Source of the DNA: 62-47 sp039808365
Lineage (GTDB): Bacteria; Pseudomonadota; Alphaproteobacteria; Rhizobiales; Xanthobacteraceae
DNA: 64,000 nucleotides
Assembly (NCBI GenBank): GCA_039808365.1
Contig: JBDHSX010000001.1
Location: 66,490-130,489 of the forward strand
Direction: 5' to 3'
The notes beneath the pieces were generated by a model. It saw only the letters and a list, made by a program, of their open reading frames with translations, searched no databases and was not told the origin of the DNA. Position 1 is the first letter of the stretch. Every line of letters begins with the position of its first letter. Positions 17,101 through 25,644 of this stretch are shown here, one piece after another. A program made the position numbers and the translations under genes.

Positions 17101-17509
17101 GGATGACGGCTTCGATGGCGAAGAAAATGAACGTGAACGAGGCGTAGATCAACGACGTGATGGTCGAGCCGATATAGCCGAAGCCCGCGCCCCGGGTGAG
17201 CAGATCGATGTCCACGCCGGCCTTCGCGGCGTGATAGGCGATCGGCAGACCGCAGGCGAAGATGGTGACGCTCACCACCAGGATCGCCGCGGCGGCGTTG
17301 GCCACGCCGTAATTCAGGGTGATCGTGCCGCCGATCGCTTCAAGGGCGAGGAAGGAAATCGCGCCCAGCGCGGTGTTCGCGACCCGGGCGGCGGACCAGC
17401 GGCGTGCGCCTTTGGCCGTGAATCGCAACGCGTAGTCTTCCAGGGTCTGGTTGGCAACCCATTGATTATACTGCCGTCTGACGCGGTCTATCTGTTGACG
17501 TCCTGCCAA
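14135..17509 (-). CDS. NCS1 permease-like hybrid sensor histidine kinase with cysteine cluster
   Basis: An 1124-aa membrane sensor. Residues 1-480 hold about 12 hydrophobic helices resembling nucleobase:cation symporter-1 (cytosine/purine permease) proteins. A cluster of nine cysteines follows (499, 500, 502, 514, 522, 525, 526, 532, 536), then two helices (about 575-640) and a coiled coil. The HisKA domain has His682 in GLSHELRSPLNAISGY. The ATPase domain has NLLSNAIKF, DTGPGIP and GTGLGLTIS. A receiver domain with Asp968 and a helical tail end the protein. The start is TTG 17509 behind a GGAGTGG site. Fused transporter-kinases are known (CbrA, SLC5-type); here the input half is NCS1-like. 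It is divergent from an amide transporter/formamidase operon, so it probably senses that substrate. Confidence 0.88.
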   Translation of the reverse strand: MAGRQQIDRVRRQYNQWVANQTLEDYALRFTAKGARRWSAARVANTALGAISFLALEAIGGTITLNYGVANAAAAILVVSVTIFACGLPIAYHAAKAGVDIDLLTRGAGFGYIGSTITSLIYASFTFIFFAIEAVILAMALELCFGIPRPIGYLVSAVVIIPLVTHGITLISRFQLWTQPLWIVLHILPFAAIAFKSRDSFVAWTQFPGAHGGATGHLDLLMFGAAASVVFSLVAQIGEQVDFLRFLPRDRRTSRKAWWIALLSAGPGWIVIGALKLLAGSFLAFFALSHQVPAEHAAEPTQMYLTAFQYVLSQPDLALALTGTFVILSQLKINVTNAYAGSIAWSNFFSRLTHSHPGRVVWLVFNVVVAVLLMEIGVYKALEQTLALYSNVAIAWVGALVADLVINKPLGLRPPVMDFKRAHLYDINPVGVGSMAIAAVVGISAFYGLFGVTAKALSPFIALAVAFVAAPLIAWLTKGKYYIARKPRRSWQDLSQIQCCICEHSFEPEDMASCPAYAGPICSLCCSLDARCHDLCKPHAGFREQFGDALKKGLPKSAHAYVNSQLGHYLAVFLSATGLVGLTLGLIYLQTSVEVPTDGSLLSETLWKVFFALVIIIGVVAWLFVLAAQSRRAAEAETRRQTTLLIQEIEAHKRTDAQLERAKEAAEAANLAKSRYVVGLSHELRSPLNAISGYAQLLAQDKALPAKALDQIGVMRRSADHLSGLIDGILDISKIEAGRLFLSRDEVMLGEFLDHLVGMFRVQASNKGIDFIFERPGHLPALVYADEKRLRQVLINLLSNAIKFTEQGSVRFIMRYRNPVAEFEIVDTGPGIPADDLERIFAPFERGALGSSQPHTGTGLGLTISRLLAGVMGGDIQVTSTVGVGSAFRIKLLLSEVTNPTRAAPISGRVTGYGGPRKTIIVTDDNPAHRELIREILAPLGFIILSAHDAPSCLALAQHCEPDLFILDISMIGMDGWTLARTLRERGHHRARILMISASAIEAHGLPLAQTYHDGYMMKPIDVPHLLEQIGQLLKIQWEQARDGLPGVIASPLSSGARPSMKDVEELRDLAQIGHIKAIQRKLNKIEADHPELATFVTRMRTLIERFDFNQYLAILRTFEAHDQ

Positions 17510-17564
17510 CGAACCACTCCGGTTGCCTCAAGAAGGAAGCTACGCCGCGATTTTGCGGTGCAAT

Positions 17565-17582
17565 ATACGCGATCTTGCGTAT
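17565..17582. promoter_or_regulatory. inverted repeat between sensor kinase and urtA
   Basis: ATACGC-GATCTT-GCGTAT: perfect 6-bp arms with a 6-bp spacer in the 145-bp divergent region. LuxR/FixJ-type response regulators bind short inverted repeats of this kind. The response regulator encoded at 13228-14145 is the natural candidate. Confidence 0.45.
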
Positions 17583-17654
17583 GCGTGCGGCGCACAATTT
17601 TAGGCATCCTCGCTTCATCGATGAGCACTTTTGGCAAAACCTAGCGGGGTATCC

Positions 17655-18914
17655 ATGTCAGACGACAACCGACCGATTCTGGAATCGCCACTGCGGCGCA
17701 AACTCTTGATGGGAATGGCGGCGCTGCCGGCGCTATCGCTGCTTCCGATGCCGGCGCTGGCCGATACGCCGACCGCGGCGGTCAACACCACGGGTCTGGC
17801 GGTGACCGACAGCGAAGTCACCGTCGGCATTCTTCACTCCGTCACCGGCACGATGGCGATCTCGGAAACCGGATCGGTGGAAGCCGAGAAGCTCGCGATC
17901 GAACAGATCAACGCCGCCGGCGGCGTGCTGGGACGCAAGATCAAGTTCATTCAGGAAGACGGCGCCAGCGATTGGCCGACCTTCGCCGAGAAGGCCAAGA
18001 AGCTCCTTGTCAACGACAAATGCGCGTCGGTGTTCGGTTGCTGGACCTCAGCGTCGCGCAAGGCGGTGCTGCCGGTGTTCGAGCAGTACAACGGCATGCT
18101 CTACTACCCCACTTTCTATGAAGGGCTCGAACAGTCGAAGAACGTCATCTACACCGGGCAGGAGGCGACGCAGCAGATCATCGCCGGCCTTGACTGGGTC
18201 AACAAGACCAAGGGCGCCAAGAGTTTCTATCTGCTCGGATCGGACTACATCTGGCCGCGCACCTCCAACAAGATCGCGCGCAAGCACATCGAGGGACACC
18301 TCGCGGACGGCAAGGTGGTCGGCGAGGAATACTTCCCGCTGGGCCACACCCAGTTCAACTCCGTCATCAACAAGATCAAGCTGAAGAAGCCCGACGTCAT
18401 CTACGCGATCATCGTCGGCGGATCGAACGTCGCCTTCTACAAGCAGCTCAAGGCGGCGGGCATCGACCTGTCGAAGCAGACGCTGCTCACGATCTCGGTG
18501 ACCGAGGATGAAATCGACGGCATCGGCGGCGAGAACATCGCGGGCGCTTATGCGTGCATGAAATACTTCCAGTCGCTCGACAATCCGAACAACAAGGCGT
18601 TCGTCGAGGCGTTCCACAAGATGTGGGGGCCGAAGACCGTGATCGGCGACGTGACGCAGGCGGCCTATCTTGGGCCGTGGCTCTGGAAACTGACCGTGGA
18701 GAAAGCCGGCAGCTTCGACATCGACAAGATCGCGGCGGCTTCGCCAGGGGTGGAATTCAAGGGCGCGCCGGAAGGTTACGTCCGGATCCACGATAACCAT
18801 CACCTGTGGTCGAAGACGCGCGTCGGGCGAGCCAAGTCGGATGGACAGTTCGAGTTGATCTACGAGACGAAGGATCTGGTCGAGCCCGATCCGTTCCCCA
18901 AAGGCTACCAATAG
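17655..18914 (+). CDS. urtA: urea/short-chain amide ABC transporter substrate-binding protein
   Basis: A 419-aa periplasmic binding protein of the UrtA/FmdC type (branched-chain amino acid binding fold). The leader SPLRRKLLMGMAALPALSLL has two arginines and could be Tat- or Sec-dependent. The mature part has VTVGILHSVTGTMAISE and the UrtA-like CWTSASRKAVLPVFEQYNGM. ATG 17655 follows a GGGG site; an in-frame TTG at 17631 is less likely. It heads an operon with two permeases, two ATPases and formamidase, which indicates urea, formamide or other short amides as substrate. A 10-bp hairpin (18955-18980) follows. Confidence 0.9.
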   Translation: MSDDNRPILESPLRRKLLMGMAALPALSLLPMPALADTPTAAVNTTGLAVTDSEVTVGILHSVTGTMAISETGSVEAEKLAIEQINAAGGVLGRKIKFIQEDGASDWPTFAEKAKKLLVNDKCASVFGCWTSASRKAVLPVFEQYNGMLYYPTFYEGLEQSKNVIYTGQEATQQIIAGLDWVNKTKGAKSFYLLGSDYIWPRTSNKIARKHIEGHLADGKVVGEEYFPLGHTQFNSVINKIKLKKPDVIYAIIVGGSNVAFYKQLKAAGIDLSKQTLLTISVTEDEIDGIGGENIAGAYACMKYFQSLDNPNNKAFVEAFHKMWGPKTVIGDVTQAAYLGPWLWKLTVEKAGSFDIDKIAAASPGVEFKGAPEGYVRIHDNHHLWSKTRVGRAKSDGQFELIYETKDLVEPDPFPKGYQ

Positions 18915-18954
18915 GACGCGTCTTCTCCCGGAGCGACGTGACACGCCGCACCCC

Positions 18955-18980
18955 GCGCCGCGGACAGCGCTCCGCGGCGC
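18955..18980 (+). other. intercistronic hairpin after urtA
   Basis: GCGCCGCGGA / TCCGCGGCGC is a perfect 10-bp stem with a 6-nt loop, lying in the 99-bp gap between urtA and urtB. There is no T-run. Hairpins here often stabilise the binding-protein message, so that binding protein exceeds permease. Confidence 0.55.
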
Positions 18981-19013
18981 CGGGCAACCCCTTCAAAGGC
19001 AGGAGAGCGATCG

Positions 19014-19940
19014 ATGTTCGGCGACTATTCGCTTGCTGATCTCAGTTCAATTTTCGTGATGCAGGGCTTCGCAGGATTGATCCTGTTCTCCGTCTTTCTC
19101 CTGATGGCGCTGGGTCTTGCGATCATCTTCGGCCAGATGGGTGTCATCAACATGGCCCACGGCGAGTTCATGATCCTCGGGGCTTATGTGACCTGGATGA
19201 CGTCGGGCTTTTTCCAGTCCTATCTGCCTTCGCTTTTCCCGGGATATTTCTTCCTTGCGATGATCCTCGCATTCCTCGCCGCGGGCGCGCTGGGAATCCT
19301 GGTGGAATGGGCGTTGATACGACATCTCTACAAGCGGCCGCTGGATACGCTGCTGGCGACCTGGGGCCTGAGCCTGATCCTGCAACAGACCTATCGCTCC
19401 GTTTTCGGCGCGCGCGAAGTCGGCGTCGAGCTGCCGGAATGGATGATGGGATCATGGCAGGCGACCGACAGCATCCAGATCCCGATCAACGGCATGTTCG
19501 TCATGGTGCTGACGATCCTGATCACCATCGCGGTCGCCTACATTCTCTACAAGTCGCGTTGGGGCAGGCAGGTCCGCGCCGTGGTTCAGAATCGTGTCAT
19601 GGCCGGCGCGGTCGGCATCAACACCGAGAGGGTGGATCGCTACACGTTCGGATTGGGGTGCGGCATCGCGGGCGTCGCCGGCAGCGCGTTCACGATGATT
19701 GGTTCGACCGGTCCGACGTCGGGTCAGCTCTACATCGTCGATACCTTCCTCGTCGTAGTGTTCGGCGGTGCGGCCAGTCTGCTCGGCACCATCGCCTCCG
19801 CGTTCACTATTTCGCAGGCCCGCTCGACGCTTGAATTTTTCCTGTCCGGCTCGATGGCGCAGGTCATCACGCTGCTGGCGATCGTCGGAATTCTGATGCT
19901 GCGGCCGCAGGGGTTGTTCGCCCTCAAGGTTCGCAAATAA
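19014..19940 (+). CDS. urtB: amide/urea ABC transporter permease UrtB-like
   Basis: A 308-aa inner-membrane permease of the LivH/UrtB type. FGQMGVINMAHGEFMILGAY is the family hallmark, and about eight hydrophobic helices follow. The coupling region near residues 180-215 contains SRWGRQVRAVVQNRVMAGAV. ATG 19014 has an AGGAGAG site. It pairs with the UrtC-like permease to form the channel for the solute bound by UrtA. Confidence 0.93.
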   Translation: MFGDYSLADLSSIFVMQGFAGLILFSVFLLMALGLAIIFGQMGVINMAHGEFMILGAYVTWMTSGFFQSYLPSLFPGYFFLAMILAFLAAGALGILVEWALIRHLYKRPLDTLLATWGLSLILQQTYRSVFGAREVGVELPEWMMGSWQATDSIQIPINGMFVMVLTILITIAVAYILYKSRWGRQVRAVVQNRVMAGAVGINTERVDRYTFGLGCGIAGVAGSAFTMIGSTGPTSGQLYIVDTFLVVVFGGAASLLGTIASAFTISQARSTLEFFLSGSMAQVITLLAIVGILMLRPQGLFALKVRK

Positions 19941-19954
19941 CGATAGGAGCGATC

Positions 19955-21100
19955 ATGTCTGACAATCCGCGCTTCTTCAATCGTTCGGAATTCATCGGGT
20001 TTCTGGTGCTCGCCGCGCTCCTGGTGATCGTCCTGCCGCTGACGCTGGACAATTTCCGGCTCAACCTGGTGGCGAAGTATCTGACCTATGCCTTCGTGGC
20101 GCTCGGCCTGGTGCTGTGCTGGGGTTACGGCGGCATTCTCAGTCTGGGGCAGGGCGTGTTCTTCGGCCTTGGCGGCTACTGCATGGCGATGTTCCTCAAG
20201 CTCGAAGCATCGAGCGTGGAGAACACCAAGATCCAGTCCACGCCCGGCATACCGGATTTCATGGACTGGAATCAGATCACCTCGCTGCCGTTGTTCTGGC
20301 AGCCGTTTCACAGTCTGACGTTCACGATCGTCGCGATCATGGTCGTGCCGGGGGTGTTCGCCTTCATCATCGGCGCGGCGATGTTCAAGCGACGTGTCGG
20401 CGGCGTCTACTTCGCCATCATCACCCAGGCGATCGCCGCGATCCTGACCATCCTGATTATCGGCCAGCAGGGCTATACCGGCGGCGTGAACGGCATCACC
20501 GATCTGCGCACGCTGAAAGGCTGGGATATTCGCACCGACAGCGCGAAGTTCATTCTTTACTTCATCGAGGTCGCCTGCCTGCTCGGCTGTATCGGCGTCG
20601 CGCAGTATGTCCGTCACTCCAAGCTCGGGCGCATCCTGGTGGCGATGCGCGAGAAGGAGGATCGGGTTCGCTTCTCCGGCTACAGCGTCGCCAACTTCAA
20701 GATCTTCGCCTTCTGCATCGCGGCCGTGTTCGCCGCCATCGGTGGCGCGCTGTTCACGCTGGAGGTCGGCTTCATGTCGCCGTCCTTCGTCGGGATCGTG
20801 CCGTCGATCGAGATGGTGATCTATACCGCGGTCGGCGGGCGGCTTTCGATCTTTGGAGCGGTGTACGGCACGTTGCTGGTGAACTTCGCCAAGACCGGTC
20901 TTTCGGAGTCGTTTCCGGAGCTCTGGCTGTTCGGTCTCGGCGCGCTGTTCATCGCCGTCGTCCTGGTCTTTCCGAACGGGCTCGCCGGGATCTGGCGCGA
21001 TCATGTGCAGGGCCGTCTCGATCAGTTGCTGTCGCGCCTCAAAAGCAAGGGCGGCGATCTCGTCGACCCTCCCGTCACCAACGGCGCACCCGCGGAATAG
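19955..21100 (+). CDS. urtC: amide/urea ABC transporter permease UrtC-like
   Basis: A 381-aa LivM/UrtC-type permease. LCWGYGGILSLGQGVFFGLG near residues 55-75 is the conserved family stretch. IGVAQYVRHSKLGRILVAMR is the ATPase-coupling loop, and about ten hydrophobic segments are seen. A longer cytoplasmic C-terminus (after residue 345) is hydrophilic. It lies 14 bp after urtB. Confidence 0.93.
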   Translation: MSDNPRFFNRSEFIGFLVLAALLVIVLPLTLDNFRLNLVAKYLTYAFVALGLVLCWGYGGILSLGQGVFFGLGGYCMAMFLKLEASSVENTKIQSTPGIPDFMDWNQITSLPLFWQPFHSLTFTIVAIMVVPGVFAFIIGAAMFKRRVGGVYFAIITQAIAAILTILIIGQQGYTGGVNGITDLRTLKGWDIRTDSAKFILYFIEVACLLGCIGVAQYVRHSKLGRILVAMREKEDRVRFSGYSVANFKIFAFCIAAVFAAIGGALFTLEVGFMSPSFVGIVPSIEMVIYTAVGGRLSIFGAVYGTLLVNFAKTGLSESFPELWLFGLGALFIAVVLVFPNGLAGIWRDHVQGRLDQLLSRLKSKGGDLVDPPVTNGAPAE

Positions 21101-21109
21101 GAGGCAGCC

Positions 21110-21865
<756 letters not shown>

Positions 21866-21882
21866 GCGCGAGGAGCAGCATC

Positions 21883-22572
21883 ATGCTTACCATTTCGGAT
21901 CTCCACGTCGCATATGGCCAGAGCGAAGTGCTGCACGGCCTCGATATCACCGTTGCGCCCAACGAGATCGTCGCCGTCATGGGACGAAACGGCATGGGCA
22001 AGACCACACTGATGAAATCGCTGATCGGAATCGTGCCGACGAAAAGCGGTTCGGTGAAGCTGAACGATATCGAGGTCTCCGGCCTCAAAAGCTACGAACG
22101 GGTCGCCAAGGGGCTCGCTTATGTGCCGCAGGGGCGGATGATCTTCTCGTCGATGACCGTGAAGGAGAATATCGAGACGGGCCTTGTCGCGTCTGGCGAA
22201 AGCGAGGTGCCCGGCGACATCTACGAATTGTTTCCGGTGTTGCTGGAGATGAAGGCCAGGCGCGGCGGCAACCTCTCCGGCGGCCAGCAGCAACAGCTTG
22301 CCATCGCGCGCGCGCTCGCCACCAAGCCGAAGGTGCTGCTGCTGGACGAGCCGACCGAAGGCATTCAGCCATCGATCATTCACGAGATGGGGCGCACGCT
22401 CAAGCGCATCCGCGACGAACGTGGCCTGTCGATCGTGGTGTCCGAGCAGGTGTTGAGCTTCGCGCTCGATGTCGCCGACCGGGTGCTGGTCATCGAGAAC
22501 GGCGAGATCGTTCGCGACGATCCGCGGACCAGCGTCGATGAGGCGCAAGTGGCGAAATTCCTGTCTGTCTAA
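21883..22572 (+). CDS. urtE: amide/urea ABC transporter ATP-binding protein UrtE-like
   Basis: A 229-aa ATPase of the LivF/UrtE type with Walker A GRNGMGKTTLMKSL, signature LSGGQQQQLAIARAL, Walker B VLLLDEPTEGIQPSI and a Q/H-loop region near VVSEQVLSF. It is the second nucleotide-binding subunit. It ends 32 bp before formamidase, so uptake and hydrolysis are encoded together. Confidence 0.94.
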   Translation: MLTISDLHVAYGQSEVLHGLDITVAPNEIVAVMGRNGMGKTTLMKSLIGIVPTKSGSVKLNDIEVSGLKSYERVAKGLAYVPQGRMIFSSMTVKENIETGLVASGESEVPGDIYELFPVLLEMKARRGGNLSGGQQQQLAIARALATKPKVLLLDEPTEGIQPSIIHEMGRTLKRIRDERGLSIVVSEQVLSFALDVADRVLVIENGEIVRDDPRTSVDEAQVAKFLSV

Positions 22573-22604
22573 TCACATGCCATCCACAAAAAGGGGAAAT
22601 CCAA

Positions 22605-23834
22605 ATGCCTGAGACGCTCGTGAAGGTCGATCTGACCAAGTCCGCTTACGACAACGACAAGGTTCACAACCGCTGGCATCCGGACATTCCGATCGTCGAA
22701 TGGGTCAATCCCGGAGACGATTTTATCCTGGAGACCTACGACTGGACCGGCGGCTTCATCAAGAACAACGACTCCGCCGACGACGTGCGCGATATCGATC
22801 TCACCACCGTTCATTTCCTGTCGGGTCCGATCGGCGTCAAGGGCGCCGAGCCCGGCGATCTTCTGGTGGTGGATTTGCTCGACATCGGGCCGATGAAGGA
22901 GAGCCTTTGGGGCTTCAACGGCTTCTTCTCCAAGCAGAACGGCGGCGGATTCCTGACGGAGCACTTCCCTCTGGCGCAGAAGTCGATTTGGGACATCAAG
23001 GGCCTCTACACATCGTCGCGCCATGTGCCGGGCGTGAACTTCGCCGGCCTGATTCATCCCGGCCTGATCGGCTGCCTGCCCGATCCGAAAATGCTGTCGA
23101 TGTGGAACGAACGTGAGAATGCGCTAATAGCCACCAATCCGACCCGCGTGCCGCCGCTCGCCAATCCGCCATTCGCAAGCACGGCCCATGCCGGGCGAGC
23201 GGTCGGCGATGTCAAGTCGCGGGTTCAGGCCGAAGGCGCGCGCACCGTGCCGCCGCGCGAGCATGGCGGCAACTGCGATATCAAGGATCTGTCGCGCGGG
23301 TCGAAGATCTATTTCCCGGTCTATGTTCCCGGCGCCGGCCTGTCGATGGGCGATCTGCATTTCAGCCAGGGCGATGGCGAGATCACCTTCTGCGGCGCGA
23401 TCGAAATGGCGGGGTGGACGCATCTTCGCGTCGATCTCATCAAGGGCGGCATGGCGAAGTACGGCATCAAGAACCCGATTTTCCGGCCGTCGCCGATCAC
23501 CCCGAACTATAAGGACTACCTGATCTTCGAGGGTATCTCGGTCGATGAATCCGGCACGCAGCATTACCTCGACGTGCATGTCGCCTATCGTCAGGCCTGC
23601 CTCAACGCGATCGAGTATCTCAAGAAGTTCGGCTATTCGGGCGCGCAGGCCTATTCGATTCTCGGCGTCGCTCCGGTTCAGGGACACATCTCCGGCGTCG
23701 TCGATATCCCGAACGCCTGCGCCACGCTGTATCTGCCGACCGAGATCTTCGATTTCGATATCATGCCGTCGGCGGCGGGGCCTGTGAAGCACATCAAGGG
23801 CGGCATCGACATGCCCCTGTCGCCCGACAAGTGA
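22605..23834 (+). CDS. fmdA: formamidase FmdA
   Basis: A 409-aa cytoplasmic hydrolase of the acetamidase/formamidase family, converting formamide to formate and ammonia. Family stretches include VHNRWHPDIPIVEWVNPGDD at the N-terminus, PREHGGNCDIKDLSRG, and GDLHFSQGDGEITFCGAIE in the core. The length equals Methylophilus methylotrophus FmdA, which is also encoded with a urea/amide ABC transporter and FmdB. ATG 22605 follows AAAGGGG. The product ammonia would serve nitrogen nutrition. A rho-independent terminator lies directly downstream. Confidence 0.95.
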   Translation: MPETLVKVDLTKSAYDNDKVHNRWHPDIPIVEWVNPGDDFILETYDWTGGFIKNNDSADDVRDIDLTTVHFLSGPIGVKGAEPGDLLVVDLLDIGPMKESLWGFNGFFSKQNGGGFLTEHFPLAQKSIWDIKGLYTSSRHVPGVNFAGLIHPGLIGCLPDPKMLSMWNERENALIATNPTRVPPLANPPFASTAHAGRAVGDVKSRVQAEGARTVPPREHGGNCDIKDLSRGSKIYFPVYVPGAGLSMGDLHFSQGDGEITFCGAIEMAGWTHLRVDLIKGGMAKYGIKNPIFRPSPITPNYKDYLIFEGISVDESGTQHYLDVHVAYRQACLNAIEYLKKFGYSGAQAYSILGVAPVQGHISGVVDIPNACATLYLPTEIFDFDIMPSAAGPVKHIKGGIDMPLSPDK

Positions 23835-23847
23835 TCCTTGCGTGAAC

Positions 23848-23888
23848 GACGTGGGGCGATCGTGACCAGCCGCCTCACGTCACTTTTT
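23848..23888 (+). terminator. rho-independent terminator between fmdA and fmdB
   Basis: GACGTGGGGCG pairs with CGCCTCACGTC (11 bp, one G-T wobble) around a 12-nt loop and is followed by ACTTTTTC. This is the best canonical terminator in the window. It lies before fmdB, so fmdB is transcribed either by read-through or from its own promoter. Confidence 0.75.
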
Positions 23889-23908
23889 CAATCGGGAATG
23901 AGGCCGAC

Positions 23909-24247
23909 ATGCCGGTTTACGAATATCTTTGCGACGATTGCGGCTCCTTCACCAACATCCGCCCGATGTCGGAGTTCGAGCAGCCGGACATCTGTCCCGA
24001 CTGCGGCGGCATGTCGCCCCGCGTCATTCTCACCGCGCCGCGGTTTTCCTGCATGTCCGCGGACAGCCGCAAGGCGCATTCGGTCAACGAGCGCAGCGCC
24101 CATGCGCCGAAGACGCTGGATCAATACAAGGCGTCGCACGGTCCCGGCTGCGGCTGCTGTTCGGGCAAGCCGTCGCGTCTGGTGACGAAAACGAAAGGCG
24201 GAGCGAAGGGCTTCCCCACCGCGCGTCCCTGGATGATCAGCCACTAG
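23909..24247 (+). CDS. fmdB: FmdB-family zinc-ribbon protein
   Basis: A 112-aa protein. The first 35 residues are the FmdB zinc ribbon, with Cys8/Cys11 and Cys29/Cys32 (YLCDDCG and ICPDCGG). In Methylophilus FmdB was proposed to regulate formamidase, but its mechanism is unsettled. The C-terminus has a second Cys group (GPGCGCCSGK). It follows fmdA after a terminator. The pairing with fmdA is the main support for the name. Confidence 0.88.
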   Translation: MPVYEYLCDDCGSFTNIRPMSEFEQPDICPDCGGMSPRVILTAPRFSCMSADSRKAHSVNERSAHAPKTLDQYKASHGPGCGCCSGKPSRLVTKTKGGAKGFPTARPWMISH

Positions 24248-24361
24248 ATGCGATGTCGCGCATTCGCGTCGAGGTGGGCGACGACGCGCGGGCGTGGGAA
24301 GATAGGCACCGCCAAGCCGGGGAAGTTCATCCCACCTGCCTCGGCGGCCCCACGATCAGCT

Positions 24362-25570
24362 TCATCGAATCTTCGCAGATTCGGCGAACGTGCGCCCCGT
24401 CAACAAGGAGCGCGTCTCCAGCAAGGCCGGAACGGATGCGAATTTTCGCATTTCCGCTGGATCGCCGACTCGCTCCTTGAGCCGCTTCAGGTCATTGGCG
24501 AAGCGCTGTTCGTCGTCGGAATTGAAGACAAGGCGGAAGCTTTCGGTGGAGACCGGCGACGTCACCTCGTCGAACACCTTGCGGCGTTCCTCGGAGTATC
24601 GATCGAGAATTCGGTCGTCGGTTACTCCCTTCACCACGGCGGCGAGGGCTTCGCTGAGCAGGAACGAATCATATAGTCCGCCCATCAGCCCGAAGCCGCT
24701 GGTCGGATTGGTCAGATGCGCGGCGTCACCGGCCAGCAAGACCCGGCCGGCGCGGTAGGAACGGGCGGAGCGCTGGTGCATGTTGTAGGCCGAGTGCAGG
24801 ACGAGATCGAATTTCTTGTCTCCGGGCAGAACGGCGGCGGCGAATGCCATGATACGCGGCAGCACATTCTCGACGGCAAGGCTCGCATCCTCGGCGAAGG
24901 TGAATCGCCAGAGATTGGTTTCATCGATCCGGTAGATGACTGCACCATAGACCGGATCGATCAGATAGCCGGAATTCCAGCCGTATTTCTCGAAATCGAA
25001 ATGAATATTGGTAGCGACGAAGCGTTGCGGCCAGGTGAATCCTTCAAGCGGGATGCCGACCGATTTCCGCACGGCGCTGCGGCCGCCGTCGCCCGCGACG
25101 ACCCAGTCGGCCTTGAATTCGACAGTCTCGCCGCGCCGGTCCGCAACCACGGTGACGTCGCGATCGGACTGCGTCAGCCCGGTAAACCGGGTTCCCCAAT
25201 GGATGGTCACATTGGGATAGCGCCGAAGATGCTTGAGGATGACCTCGGCCAATCGATCCTGCCCCAATGTCAGGCTGTAGGGACGATCGGTGATGCCGCG
25301 GACGGCGTCGTGGTTATAGACGATGGTTTCGCCGGTCTTGAACACGCGCCAGGTGCGCTCGTCCACGGTGTGGCCGGCCGCCATCATGTCATCAAGCACG
25401 CCGAACGCCTCCAGCGGGGCGAAGATCGGCCAGGCGTAGGAGATGGCGCGCGGCGTATAGACGATCTTATCTTCCGCCTCGATCAGACGGACCGCGACAT
25501 CGGCGCGGGCCAGCCCGAGCGCGGTCATTAGTCCGACGGGACCCGCGCCGACGATCAGAACCTCGGTCAT
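24362..25570 (-). CDS. FAD-dependent aromatic mono-oxygenase
   Basis: A 402-aa class A flavoprotein hydroxylase. It shows the FAD Rossmann motif VLIVGAGPVGLMTALGLA, the DG motif region VVAGDGGRSAVRKSVGI and the GD motif RVLLAGDAAHLTNPTSGFG. It uses NAD(P)H and oxygen to hydroxylate an aromatic ring, probably a phenolic or hydroxybenzoate substrate, as in MhpA/PHBH relatives. ATG 25570 gives the normal N-terminus just before the FAD motif. It is the last gene of a four-gene minus-strand operon starting with the amidohydrolase. An 11-bp hairpin (25600-25625) separates it from the binding-protein gene. Confidence 0.9.
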   Translation of the reverse strand: MTEVLIVGAGPVGLMTALGLARADVAVRLIEAEDKIVYTPRAISYAWPIFAPLEAFGVLDDMMAAGHTVDERTWRVFKTGETIVYNHDAVRGITDRPYSLTLGQDRLAEVILKHLRRYPNVTIHWGTRFTGLTQSDRDVTVVADRRGETVEFKADWVVAGDGGRSAVRKSVGIPLEGFTWPQRFVATNIHFDFEKYGWNSGYLIDPVYGAVIYRIDETNLWRFTFAEDASLAVENVLPRIMAFAAAVLPGDKKFDLVLHSAYNMHQRSARSYRAGRVLLAGDAAHLTNPTSGFGLMGGLYDSFLLSEALAAVVKGVTDDRILDRYSEERRKVFDEVTSPVSTESFRLVFNSDDEQRFANDLKRLKERVGDPAEMRKFASVPALLETRSLLTGRTFAESAKIR

Positions 25571-25599
25571 GATTTTCTCGATGGATGGATTGGCAGCGA

Positions 25600-25625
25600 G
25601 CCTGACGGCAGGATTGCCGTCAGGC
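25600..25625 (-). other. intercistronic hairpin after solute-binding protein gene
   Basis: GCCTGACGGCA / TGCCGTCAGGC is a perfect 11-bp stem with a 4-nt loop, located between the binding-protein stop (25645) and the mono-oxygenase start (25570). No T-run is present on either side. It probably stabilises the binding-protein transcript or reduces read-through. Confidence 0.6.
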
Positions 25626-25644
25626 CGGGTTGGGAATCTTGCGG

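Noticed and set aside
17510..17654. Sigma-54 promoter for the amide operon
   Set aside because: TGGC occurs near 17632, but the spacing to a GC dinucleotide is wrong for the -24/-12 pattern.
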